Made by a program: the position numbers and the translations under genes. Below, in pieces: positions 48,121-56,584 of a stretch of 63,877 nucleotides of DNA. The notes below the pieces were generated by a model, which searched no databases, was not told where the DNA came from, and saw only the letters and a program-made list of their open reading frames with translations. Source of the stretch: Pseudomonadota bacterium (GTDB taxonomy: Bacteria > Pseudomonadota > Alphaproteobacteria > Paracaedibacterales > CAITNM01); contig JAGOSL010000008.1 in the NCBI GenBank assembly GCA_018062345.1, positions 1-63,877 of the forward strand, written 5' to 3'. Numbering within the stretch: the first letter of the stretch is position 1; each line of letters begins with the position of its first letter.

Positions 48121-49026
48121 TTAATTGCGCAGGTAGTGTAGTCTTAAATTTTCTCTGCGCTGATTGCTTATACTATCTAGAATCAAGCCGCATGCAAAGC
48201 TTAAAAAGCCAAGCATAATCAAACCCACGCAAAGAACTGCGCTTGGCACACGAGAAACATATCCTGTGGCTAAAAATTCCTGAACAACTATAATGCCCAA
48301 ACCTAAGCCAGAGGATGTAAGCGCCACAGATATTAGAGAAAATAGCAAGAATGGGCGAAAATCCTTAAACAAAGACAGCATGCGGAGCCCTATTTTAAAG
48401 CCATCCTTAAAAGTGGATAATTTACTTTGGGTGCCTTCCATACGATCAAAAAAATCAGTGTCCACTTCTTTCACAGGCAATTTCAAATTTAAAGCGAACA
48501 CAGATAACTCAGTCTCAATATCAAATCCGTTTGAAATAGCTGGAAAGCTTTTAATCATACGCCTAGAAAAAACTCTATAACCTGAAAAAATATCTTTAAA
48601 ATTACTTTGGAATAAGAGCTTAAGCGCAAAATTAAATAGTTGATTGCCGAATTTATGCCCCACTCGGTGCGCCGTTTCTGTTTTTTCAACACGCACCCCG
48701 ATAACCATATCTAGCTGATCACTCAAAAGCGTATCAACAAGCTCACGAGCACGAGAGTAATCATAAGTGCCGTCACCATCAACCATAAGATAGACGTCTG
48801 CCTCAATGCTAGCAAACATCCTCCTGACCACATGCCCTTTACCTTGACGAGGCTCAAATTTCACAATAGCGCCTGCACGCAAGGCTTCTGAAGAGGTATT
48901 ATCTTTGGAATTATTGTCATAAACATAAATTTCAGCCTCAGGCAGCTGAGATTTAAAATCCATTACAACCTTATAAATGGCTTTTTCTTCATTATAACAG
49001 GGGATAAGAACAGCAATTTTAGTCAT
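48121..49026 (-). CDS. GT2 glycosyltransferase, polyprenyl-phosphate type
   Basis: 301 residues. KIAVLIPCYNEEKAIYKVV at the start, IYVYDNNSKDNTS near residue 35, and the metal-binding LMVDGDGTYDY near 80. Two C-terminal membrane helices (about 228-255 and 262-290). It is the same broad family as the GT2 at 37776 but clearly not a recent copy. It is a single gene upstream of gyrA and divergent from the secreted HD-like gene. Donor and acceptor sugars cannot be told. Confidence 0.87.
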   Translation of the reverse strand: MTKIAVLIPCYNEEKAIYKVVMDFKSQLPEAEIYVYDNNSKDNTSSEALRAGAIVKFEPRQGKGHVVRRMFASIEADVYLMVDGDGTYDYSRARELVDTLLSDQLDMVIGVRVEKTETAHRVGHKFGNQLFNFALKLLFQSNFKDIFSGYRVFSRRMIKSFPAISNGFDIETELSVFALNLKLPVKEVDTDFFDRMEGTQSKLSTFKDGFKIGLRMLSLFKDFRPFLLFSLISVALTSSGLGLGIIVVQEFLATGYVSRVPSAVLCVGLIMLGFLSFACGLILDSISNQRRENLRLHYLRN

Positions 49027-49145
49027 TTTTATACTCTTAATAACTTAAAGGTTTTTATCAGAACGTTAACGTTATAAACTAGGATTGTTGATATTGTCAC
49101 AACTGCTTGTGAAGATGCAACCCTAAAGAAAAACTAAGAGGGACA

Positions 49146-50246
49146 ATGAAAAAAGTAGAATTATATAAGTTTATTGTTTTTATCTGGTGTTTTATATTTT
49201 CTGTATTATTTTCCAGTAATGCCCCTTCAGAATCTAAGAACAATGCTGAAATTAAAACAATTTTTGGCCCATTAAAACTTCAAAATGAACTACTGAAAAC
49301 TTACAACCTTCAATACATGCAACGATTAAAAGATGTTGATCGGTCAGGTTCTATTGCCTATTGGAATGGCGTTCCGAAAATCAGCAGAGCAGACCACTGC
49401 CTTGAAATGCTATGGCTTGTGCAAAATTTTGGAGGAGAGCTTCAAGAGCAAATAGCGGCACTTATTTTTGATATATCGGAGTCAGTTTTTTCTCAGGTAA
49501 CTGATGTCGTTTTTGGAATAGCTAACTATCAAGATACGATTCACGAGTGGTTTTTACAACAAACAGGAATAACAGAAATTATCAACGGACATGACTGGAC
49601 AGTGAAAGATATCACCCCCAAAAACCCTAAATTCAAGCGTCTTCACCAAGAATTCCCTAATATGTGCGCAGAAAATATTGCATATGTCCTACACACAGCC
49701 CTTGCTTTAAAAATGGTAAAGAAAGATGAGATATCCTTCATCATAAGCAAACTACACTATGAAGATGATAAATGGTGCTTCACAGCATTAAAGGCTGCAA
49801 GAAAGTTTGCAAATTTATCACTAGCACTTGCCAAAGGATTTTGGGGTGCAGCTGACCATTTAGTTGTATACCACATTACTGGCAGAATGCTAAAACGCGC
49901 CATGCTACTCGGCAGAATTACTGAACACGATATTCATTTCGGAATAGATCAGCAAATCTTGGATAAGCTTAATGCTTGCGACGACCCTGAAATCACACGA
50001 TTAATAGCAAAGGCTAAAATTCCAAAAACCGCTTATCGCATTCTGAAAAATGGCGAGGGAACGCCAGATTTTGTACCAAAAGCTAAATTTCGAGGAATTG
50101 ATCCTTGGATTTTTTATAAACACTCAAAAAAATTTAAACGCCTATCAGAGTCTCAATCTGTTCCTGACAAAAAATTTGCAAAAGAGTTTATGCGAGCAAA
50201 AAAATCATGCGAAAAAGGATACAAAATTCAGCTGAATATCGATTGA
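49146..50246 (+). CDS. Secreted HD-domain-like protein with degenerate active site
   Basis: 366 residues. A signal peptide covers about residues 1-28. The region RADHCLEMLWLVQNFGG (Arg81, His84) followed by EEQ-type EQIAALIFDISESVFSQVTD (98-120) aligns with the HD-superfamily pattern R..HSLGV... ALLHDIGHGPFSH. The HD pair is FD (Phe108-Asp109), the third-position His is Glu112 and the FSH His is Gln117. Three metal-binding or catalytic histidines are thus replaced, so phosphohydrolase activity is unlikely. A later NYQDTIHEWF segment is also family-like. A strong GAGGG ribosome-binding site precedes ATG. It is 51 bases upstream of glnA. Role unknown; a secreted pseudoenzyme is inferred. Confidence 0.85.
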   Translation: MKKVELYKFIVFIWCFIFSVLFSSNAPSESKNNAEIKTIFGPLKLQNELLKTYNLQYMQRLKDVDRSGSIAYWNGVPKISRADHCLEMLWLVQNFGGELQEQIAALIFDISESVFSQVTDVVFGIANYQDTIHEWFLQQTGITEIINGHDWTVKDITPKNPKFKRLHQEFPNMCAENIAYVLHTALALKMVKKDEISFIISKLHYEDDKWCFTALKAARKFANLSLALAKGFWGAADHLVVYHITGRMLKRAMLLGRITEHDIHFGIDQQILDKLNACDDPEITRLIAKAKIPKTAYRILKNGEGTPDFVPKAKFRGIDPWIFYKHSKKFKRLSESQSVPDKKFAKEFMRAKKSCEKGYKIQLNID

Positions 50247-50297
50247 CTTTTTTTTAGGCTTCGTTAGCCTTAGATAAACTTCTTATACCTTATTAAT

Positions 50298-51716
50298 ATG
50301 CAAGCATTTTTTGATTTTTTAAAGCATCACCAGATTGAATTTGTTGATTTTAGATTCACAGATATTCGGGGAACTTGGCATCACATGACTTACCCAGTAA
50401 ACGCTGTAGATGATACTTTATGTGGCCATGGTATATTATTTGATGGATCATCCATTGCAGGTTGGTGCGCAATTAATGAATCAGATATGTTATTAAAGCC
50501 AGACTTTGGTGCGGATCTATGCAATGTTCGCCTAGATCCTTTTTCATCATACCCAACAGCTATTGTTGTGTGCGATGTGCACCATCCGCAATCTGGAAAA
50601 CCTTATGACAAAGACCCCCGCCAAGTTGCAAAGAATTGTATCGCTTATTTGCAAAGCACTAAAATTGCTGATCAAGCATACTTTGGTCCAGAAGCTGAAT
50701 TTTTCATTTTTGACGGCGTTGCATTTCAAGCCAATCCTGAAAAAACTTCCTATGAAATTCGTTCCGATGAGTTTCCAAGTCAAAATGGTGCAGCATTAGG
50801 ACAGGGTTTTTCCCAAAATCATGGATATCGCCCCAGCCATAAAGGTGGATATTTTCCTGTTCAACCTGTAGATTCTGCACAAGATATACGGTCTGAAATG
50901 CTTTTAAAATTGGCAGAAATGGGATTGAAAGCCGAGAAGCATCACCACGAAGTGGCACCTGCTCAGCATGAATTGGGAATCGTTTATAATACACTTGTAA
51001 AAATCGCCGATGAAATGCAGATATACAAATACGTGGTCCGAAATGTTGCGCATTTGTATGGTAAAACAGCGACCTTTATGCCAAAGCCAGTACTTGGAGA
51101 CAATGGGTCAGGCATGCATATACACCAAAGTTTATGGAAGGGCTCTGAGGCACTATTTGGTGGAGATAAGTATGCTGGACTTTCTGATACGGCGCTATTT
51201 TATATTGGCGGTATTTTAAAACATGCAAAAAGTTTGAATGCGTTTACTAATCCGACAACGAATAGCTATAAGCGACTTGTGCCAGGATATGAAGCGCCGG
51301 TTATTTGCGCCTATTCCGCGCAAAACCGTTCAGCTGCTTGCCGCATTCCCACGGTGAACTCACCTAAAGCAAAGCGTGTTGAAGTACGTTTTCCTGATGC
51401 AACGGCAAATCCTTATCTGGCTTTTTCTGCAATGCTATTGGCTGGAATTGACGGTATTCAAAACCGTATTCATCCGGGCGATGCTCAAGATATTGATTTA
51501 TTCGAAGAAAAAGATGTGGCGAAAAAATTACCAACAGTAAGCGGAAGTTTGTGCGAATCATTAAAAGCGTTAGAGAATGATCATGAATACCTAACAAAGG
51601 GTAATGTATTTTCTAAAGCCTTGATAGAATCACATCTTGAAATGAAGTGGAAAGAGGTGTATCGACTTGCGCATCATCCTCATCCTCTAGAATTTGAGAT
51701 GTATTATAATACTTAA
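50298..51716 (+). CDS. glnA: Glutamine synthetase type I
   Basis: 472 residues, the standard GSI length. It makes glutamine from glutamate, ammonia and ATP. Motifs: FTDIRGTWHHMTYP near residue 20, LFDGSSIAGWCAI near 50, metal-binding FGPEAEFFIFD near 130, HHHEVAPAQHELGI near 215, GDNGSGMHIHQSLW near 270 and RRPsymbol-like NRSAACRIPTV near 345. The adenylylation loop reads DIDLFEEKDVAKKLPTVSGS, so Phe402 stands where most beta-type GSI have the modified Tyr (LYDLPPEE). No glnB lies beside it. Confidence 0.96.
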   Translation: MQAFFDFLKHHQIEFVDFRFTDIRGTWHHMTYPVNAVDDTLCGHGILFDGSSIAGWCAINESDMLLKPDFGADLCNVRLDPFSSYPTAIVVCDVHHPQSGKPYDKDPRQVAKNCIAYLQSTKIADQAYFGPEAEFFIFDGVAFQANPEKTSYEIRSDEFPSQNGAALGQGFSQNHGYRPSHKGGYFPVQPVDSAQDIRSEMLLKLAEMGLKAEKHHHEVAPAQHELGIVYNTLVKIADEMQIYKYVVRNVAHLYGKTATFMPKPVLGDNGSGMHIHQSLWKGSEALFGGDKYAGLSDTALFYIGGILKHAKSLNAFTNPTTNSYKRLVPGYEAPVICAYSAQNRSAACRIPTVNSPKAKRVEVRFPDATANPYLAFSAMLLAGIDGIQNRIHPGDAQDIDLFEEKDVAKKLPTVSGSLCESLKALENDHEYLTKGNVFSKALIESHLEMKWKEVYRLAHHPHPLEFEMYYNT

Positions 51717-51839
51717 CTCATGCAGTATCCCTACGAACAGAACGCTTGATGATGCAACCTATCGAGTGAAAACTGTTTTTGAAATGATTGCACTATAAAG
51801 TAAGGAATATTCTTAATCATTAAGCGTTTAATATCAAAA

Positions 51840-52940
51840 ATGTCAAAAGATATCAAAAACTATAAGTATTTTTTTATACCTATTTTTCTTGGGCTAATCT
51901 CTTGCCAATTTATTGGGCCAAATTCTTCCCAAAAAAACGATAACGATAGCGATGCAACTTTTATTTACTATCAAATACTTGAAAATCATCCTGGTGTTTA
52001 TAATCAAGAAGATCCAGAATTTAAAAATAATTTAGATACACATTATCTAATCGCCAAAAAATCTCTAAATCAGGCCAAAACAAAAGAGCAACGAAGAGCA
52101 GTCCTTGAAAATTTTGCGAGAAGTTTTAACGATACTCACGTTTGGATAAGTTGGCATAAAAAAGATAATATTTGCTCTAAAAAACTAGAGAGAGATAAAA
52201 TTAGCATCAAGAATATTTTTCCAAAAATAGTTTGGATAAAATTAAAGACTTTTGATCTAAGACAAGCAGAAAGACAGCTACAAACATTACTAGAGAAAAT
52301 CGCTTCATATCGAAACTACTCTGCTATCGTGTTCGACTTGCGAGAAAATTCAGGAGGGAATTCTGATTATGGAAGCAAGATAGTCAGAGCGTTATTTAGC
52401 GAAAAATACGCAAAGCAACACTACACCAGGGCAACAGCAGAAACATACGTTGATTGGCGCGCCAGCCTTGATAACCTTTTTCATATCCAGCAATTACTAA
52501 AATCTTTTCCAAATGAATGGATTAAAAAAACTGAAGACGGTATGAAAAAAAGTTTAAAAAATAAAGAAATTTACTATAGAGAATTCTTTAATAATCTCTA
52601 TTGTCAGAATACTGGAAAAAACCCTGTCCAAGCAAAAATTATTGTCATTATTGATAAGTACAATATGTCTGCTTCTCTTGATTTTGTCGACGAACTAAAA
52701 ATGATGCATCATAACATTACTTTAATTGGGGAAAAAACTAAATCGGATCGACTTTATATGGAAGTTAGAACAGTAAAGCTGCCAAGCAGATTGGGAGAGT
52801 TTTCTTTTCCGATCAAAGTTTATCGTAAGAGAATTCGTGGCGATAATGTTTCGTACTATCCAGACTTTGAGATAGATACAAACTGCACTCAGAAACTAGA
52901 AAATTTTGTCATAGATGGAGTAACGAAATTAAAATTTTAA
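51840..52940 (+). CDS. S41-family (tail-specific-protease-like) lipoprotein
   Basis: 366 residues. A lipoprotein-type signal ends LGLISC near residue 22. An S41 core is seen: FDLRENSGGNSDYGSKI near residue 165 and the Ser-containing NMSASLDFVDELK near 275-290 (Ser277/Ser279), followed by LIGEKTKSD. A Lys in the second motif position is not obvious in the usual place. No PDZ domain is present. It resembles secreted S41 peptidases of intracellular bacteria rather than Prc or CtpA. The substrate is unknown. The lipB start probably lies inside its 3' end. Confidence 0.78.
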   Translation: MSKDIKNYKYFFIPIFLGLISCQFIGPNSSQKNDNDSDATFIYYQILENHPGVYNQEDPEFKNNLDTHYLIAKKSLNQAKTKEQRRAVLENFARSFNDTHVWISWHKKDNICSKKLERDKISIKNIFPKIVWIKLKTFDLRQAERQLQTLLEKIASYRNYSAIVFDLRENSGGNSDYGSKIVRALFSEKYAKQHYTRATAETYVDWRASLDNLFHIQQLLKSFPNEWIKKTEDGMKKSLKNKEIYYREFFNNLYCQNTGKNPVQAKIIVIIDKYNMSASLDFVDELKMMHHNITLIGEKTKSDRLYMEVRTVKLPSRLGEFSFPIKVYRKRIRGDNVSYYPDFEIDTNCTQKLENFVIDGVTKLKF

Positions 52941-53542
52941 AAACTAATGCTTTGGTTGAATATCTTGACGCACTGCAATTCATGCAAGAAGCAATTCAGG
53001 GTATTCGCCAAGGAAATGAGGAGGTGATTTGGTTTTTAGAACACCCACCTTTATATACAGCAGGGACTAGTGCGAAGGATGGAGACTTATTAGATTCTTC
53101 TTTGCCTGTTTTTCAAACACAGCGAGGCGGTAAGCATACCTACCATGGCCCAGGACAACTTATTGTGTACGTGATGATTGACCTTAAAAAAAGAGGCAAT
53201 GATGTCCGATTGTTTGTGCAAGCGCTAGAAGAATGGATTATCAATGCATTAAAAGCATTTGGGCTGAATGGCATGCGCAAAGAAGGTCGTATTGGTGTGT
53301 GGTTAGATGACGAAAAAGGTGAGCGCAAGATTGCTGCTATCGGCCTTCGCGTAACTCATGGCGTTACCTTGCATGGATTATCACTAAATGTGAATCCTGA
53401 TCTTGCACACTACCGAGGCATTATTCCTTGTGGATTAAATGGATTTGGAGTGACTTCTTTGCAAGCGGAAGGAATCAATATAAAAATACCTCAGGTAATA
53501 GATATCATGAAAAATGGTATCCCAAAAATTTTTAATGCCTAA
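52928..53542 (+). CDS. lipB: Lipoyl(octanoyl) transferase, probable ATT start
   Basis: 204 residues from ATT at 52928. It transfers octanoyl from ACP to lipoate-dependent enzymes. GGKHTYHGPGQLIVYVMIDL near residue 59, the Lys of KIAAIGLRVTHGVTLHGLSL near 135 and the catalytic Cys in GIIPCGLNGFGVTSL near 165 are all present. The obvious start TTG at 52952 has no ribosome-binding site and would remove the family's first strand. An ATT eight codons upstream has GGAG at 52917-52920 with a seven-base gap and gives the start (M)KILKTNALVEYLDAL, which fits the family. No ATG or GTG lies between. Confidence 0.9.
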   Translation: MKILKTNALVEYLDALQFMQEAIQGIRQGNEEVIWFLEHPPLYTAGTSAKDGDLLDSSLPVFQTQRGGKHTYHGPGQLIVYVMIDLKKRGNDVRLFVQALEEWIINALKAFGLNGMRKEGRIGVWLDDEKGERKIAAIGLRVTHGVTLHGLSLNVNPDLAHYRGIIPCGLNGFGVTSLQAEGINIKIPQVIDIMKNGIPKIFNA

Positions 53543-53664
53543 AACTTAGAAAATTCTCGTATAATTAGAATGAGAGAATTGCTTGGGACTAGTGGACCTT
53601 GGCTCTTGCTTTCTCTTTGAAATTAGGGTAATCAAATAACGATTTTAGGTAATTTTCAAAAACC

Positions 53665-54096
53665 ATGAACATACACATTAAAAATTTAAGAAATGTAACT
53701 CTGCCAGCTCATGCGACAGAGGATAGCGCAGGAGTAGATTTAAGTGCAGCAATTGATGCACCAATTATTTTAGAGCCTGGAAAAAGAGCTCAAGTTCCCA
53801 CTGGAATCGCTATTGCTTTGCCAAGAGGATATGAAGCCCAAATTCGCCCGCGGTCAGGGTTGGCACTTAAGCATGGTATTTCTATACTAAACACACCAGG
53901 CACTATTGATGCTGATTATCGCGGTGAAATTATTGCGATTGTTATTAACCATGGGGAAGAACCTTTTGTGATTGAACCAGGCATGCGCATTGCCCAAATG
54001 GTGATTGCGGCGTATCAACGAATCTCATGGGAAGAAGTTGCAGATCTTGATGACACAGCGCGTGGCGTTAATAGATTTGGATCAACCGGATGTTAA
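53665..54096 (+). CDS. dut: dUTP diphosphatase
   Basis: 143 residues. It hydrolyses dUTP, keeping uracil out of DNA and supplying dUMP. All five trimeric dUTPase motifs are seen: DSAGVDLSA near residue 22, [12 protein letters not shown] near 67, [14 protein letters not shown] near 87, GMRIAQMVI near 110 and the C-terminal GVNRFGSTG. It overlaps the next gene by 7 bases. A family-4 uracil-DNA glycosylase at the end of the window complements it. Confidence 0.97.
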   Translation: MNIHIKNLRNVTLPAHATEDSAGVDLSAAIDAPIILEPGKRAQVPTGIAIALPRGYEAQIRPRSGLALKHGISILNTPGTIDADYRGEIIAIVINHGEEPFVIEPGMRIAQMVIAAYQRISWEEVADLDDTARGVNRFGSTGC

Positions 54097-54566
54097 ATCG
54101 TTTTTTTGTTTTATTTTTTTTCAGTGCTCTTTGCGCTAACCAACCTCAAATGCTACCAAGGTTTGCGTCTCTAAGATCAAACTCAATTCACGTGCATGTA
54201 GGACCCGGGAACAACTATCCCATTGAGTGGAGATTTGTACGCCAAGGCCTTCCGGTTGAGATTATTGCGGAATTTGATACATGGCGAAGGATTCGCGATC
54301 ATCAAGGGACCGAAGGATGGGTACACAAAAGCTTACTTTGTGGGAAACGCACAATTATAGTTATGGGAAGCGTGCAAAATATTTATGCCAAACCAGATTC
54401 TCAATCATCAATTGTTGCGCGCAGCGAACCTGGCGTAGTTGCAACAGTTATAGAAGCTCAACCCAACTGGTGCAAAATTGAAATTCGCAATGATCAAGGA
54501 CGTTTTAAAGGGTGGGTTTCTCGCAAGCAAGTTTGGGGAATGTATGCAAATGAAACAAAAATTTAG
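54090..54566 (+). CDS. Secreted bacterial SH3-domain protein
   Basis: 158 residues. A signal peptide ([16 protein letters not shown]) is followed by two SH3b-like units: [20 protein letters not shown] with [21 protein letters not shown] (about 30-85) and [19 protein letters not shown] with NWCKIEIRN to [10 protein letters not shown] (about 95-152). Such proteins bind cell wall or partner proteins in the periplasm; no catalytic domain is attached. The ATG overlaps the dut stop. The TAG overlaps the convergent S9 peptidase stop by 4 bases. Confidence 0.85.
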   Translation: MLNRFFVLFFFSALCANQPQMLPRFASLRSNSIHVHVGPGNNYPIEWRFVRQGLPVEIIAEFDTWRRIRDHQGTEGWVHKSLLCGKRTIIVMGSVQNIYAKPDSQSSIVARSEPGVVATVIEAQPNWCKIEIRNDQGRFKGWVSRKQVWGMYANETKI

Positions 54567-56572
54567 CCATTAAAACGTGATGCTAATTCCTCTTTTTGGG
54601 CTGAAGGCAAAGTAGACTTGCTCAACGCTTCTTCGGTGAACTTCTCATATCTTCCACCTAAATTATCTGCAAGAAAACGCTCTACGACACCATAAAATGC
54701 AATATTATTTTCAGGACGAGCAAACCCGTGCCCCTCATCCATAAATAACATGTAAATAAACGGCAGATTTTTTTCCTTCATAGCAGTAACAATCTGTTCT
54801 GATTCTGCTTGCTTGACTCTTGGGTCTTTTTCTCCTTGAGCAATTAAAATAGGTATTTTAATTTTATCCACGTGCGTTAAAGGCGAGCGCTCTATTAATA
54901 ATGCTTTGCCTTCTTCTGTTCTTGGATCGCCAACTTGTCTGTATATAACTTTCATGAAAGATGCCCAATAAGCAGGAAATGTAGCAAGAAGAGTTTGCAA
55001 GTTTGACGGCCCAACAATATCTACAGCACAATTAAATACGTCACCTGAATGTGTAGCCCCCCAAAGAGCTGCATAACCACCGTAGCTTCCACCATAAATG
55101 GCAACCTTGGTAGGGTCAGCAATGCCTTCTTTGATAGCCCAAGAAACAGCATCTAGAAGATCTTCATGCATCTTACGGCCCCACTCTTGGTTACCTTTAG
55201 AGATAAAAGATTTTCCAAATCCTGTAGAAGAACGAAAATTCACTTGTAAGACAGCGTAACCGCGATTCGCAAACCATTGAGCTTCTGCGTCATAACCCCA
55301 ATCATCACGTGCCCAAGGGCCACCATGCACCAAAAGCACTAGTGGCATCGGTCCTTTTGCATTAATTGGCCTTGTTAAATACGAAGGCAATTCAAGACCA
55401 TCACGCGCTTTAACAACAATGCATTCCATTTTCGCTAATGTGTATTTTTTGAGCGCATCTCGACTATTAAATAAGAAGCTTAAAACTTTTTTCGCTTTTT
55501 GATACAGGTAATACGCAATAGGCCCATCATCTTTTATCTCTGCAACGATCCACAAGTTATCATCCCGCGTTCTACTGGTAACATTAATATCACCCTTCAG
55601 TGTTTGCTTTATGATATTCAGGTGACTTTCAATTTCTTTATCGAAATACACCCACTCTTTGCGAAGATAATTCATTGAATACGCTTGGATAACACTTGTG
55701 TCAGGGGCAGCCATCATGCCATCTATTTCAGCTTTTTTTGCTTCACCTAAAATTTTTTCAGCATTTGTTTTTAGGTTTATTTCCTTTAGTACATTAAGAT
55801 CACGTTCGCGACTATCAAGCATGTACAAAGTATTGCCATCTGACGTTAACCCTAATATTGATGTGGTATAAATATCTTCTATACCTATTTTCAATATACT
55901 TTCCCAAGTGTACTGCCCTGATTTATCATCAAAAATAACTTTGAAACTTTCAGCTCCACCATCGGCTGTTGTTTTACTTGCAAAGCGCAAATTGTAATGA
56001 TCATCAAAAGTGTAATCACTAAACTCATGATCATTTTTTAGGATCAACGTTTTCTCGCCAGTGCGAATGTTTAAACGGTACACATCATGCCAAGATTGAT
56101 CGCGATCATTTAACCCAATAATTATTTCTTCAGGAAACTTATCAGAAACATGATAAATACGCGCCGTAGCTTTTTCCGGAGTAAATATCTTATCTTCTTT
56201 AGTAGAGAGGTTCACTATATGAATACGCCAGTTCTCATCACCACCATCATCTTTAAGATAAGCAATGTGTTGATTATTATATAACCAGAAATACTGCCGA
56301 ATCCCTCTGCCTGTATCTTTGGTAACAGGACTACATTCACGCGGTGTATCAATGTTAGCCACAAAAATATTTAATACACCATCTAGGTTAGCCAGATATG
56401 ATAAATGCTTACCGTCAGAGCTAAGCTTAACTTGAGCCCTCTCAGGATTTCCAAATAGAACTTCTCTTGGGATTAGCTGAATATCCATGCTCTGTTTCTC
56501 CTGTTTTTTATATAAAAAATACCCTAACCCACTGATAATAATCGCAATGAACAATACTGCTATTTTTTTCAT
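54563..56572 (-). CDS. S9 family serine peptidase (prolyl oligopeptidase type)
   Basis: 669 residues. A single N-terminal membrane/signal helix (MKKIAVLFIAIIISGLGYFLY) is followed by a beta-propeller (about 35-390) with WD40-like TolB strands. The alpha/beta hydrolase domain has the nucleophile in IYGGSYGGYAALWGAT near residue 498, the Asp in AQGEKDPRVKQAES near 583 and the His in DEGHGFARPENN near 616. This is the acylaminoacyl-peptidase/DPP-like S9C group, here probably periplasmic and used for peptide degradation. It lies 12 bases after lepA. Confidence 0.93.
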   Translation of the reverse strand: MKKIAVLFIAIIISGLGYFLYKKQEKQSMDIQLIPREVLFGNPERAQVKLSSDGKHLSYLANLDGVLNIFVANIDTPRECSPVTKDTGRGIRQYFWLYNNQHIAYLKDDGGDENWRIHIVNLSTKEDKIFTPEKATARIYHVSDKFPEEIIIGLNDRDQSWHDVYRLNIRTGEKTLILKNDHEFSDYTFDDHYNLRFASKTTADGGAESFKVIFDDKSGQYTWESILKIGIEDIYTTSILGLTSDGNTLYMLDSRERDLNVLKEINLKTNAEKILGEAKKAEIDGMMAAPDTSVIQAYSMNYLRKEWVYFDKEIESHLNIIKQTLKGDINVTSRTRDDNLWIVAEIKDDGPIAYYLYQKAKKVLSFLFNSRDALKKYTLAKMECIVVKARDGLELPSYLTRPINAKGPMPLVLLVHGGPWARDDWGYDAEAQWFANRGYAVLQVNFRSSTGFGKSFISKGNQEWGRKMHEDLLDAVSWAIKEGIADPTKVAIYGGSYGGYAALWGATHSGDVFNCAVDIVGPSNLQTLLATFPAYWASFMKVIYRQVGDPRTEEGKALLIERSPLTHVDKIKIPILIAQGEKDPRVKQAESEQIVTAMKEKNLPFIYMLFMDEGHGFARPENNIAFYGVVERFLADNLGGRYEKFTEEALSKSTLPSAQKEELASRFNG

Positions 56573-56584
56573 GAAAATCCTTAC

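Noticed and set aside
53543-53664. Possible small structured RNA between lipB and dut (TATAAT at 53560, AATTCTC/GAGAATT hairpin and a loose longer stem)
   Set aside because: No -35 box at proper spacing, the longer stem is interrupted and lacks a terminator tail; not enough to call an RNA.
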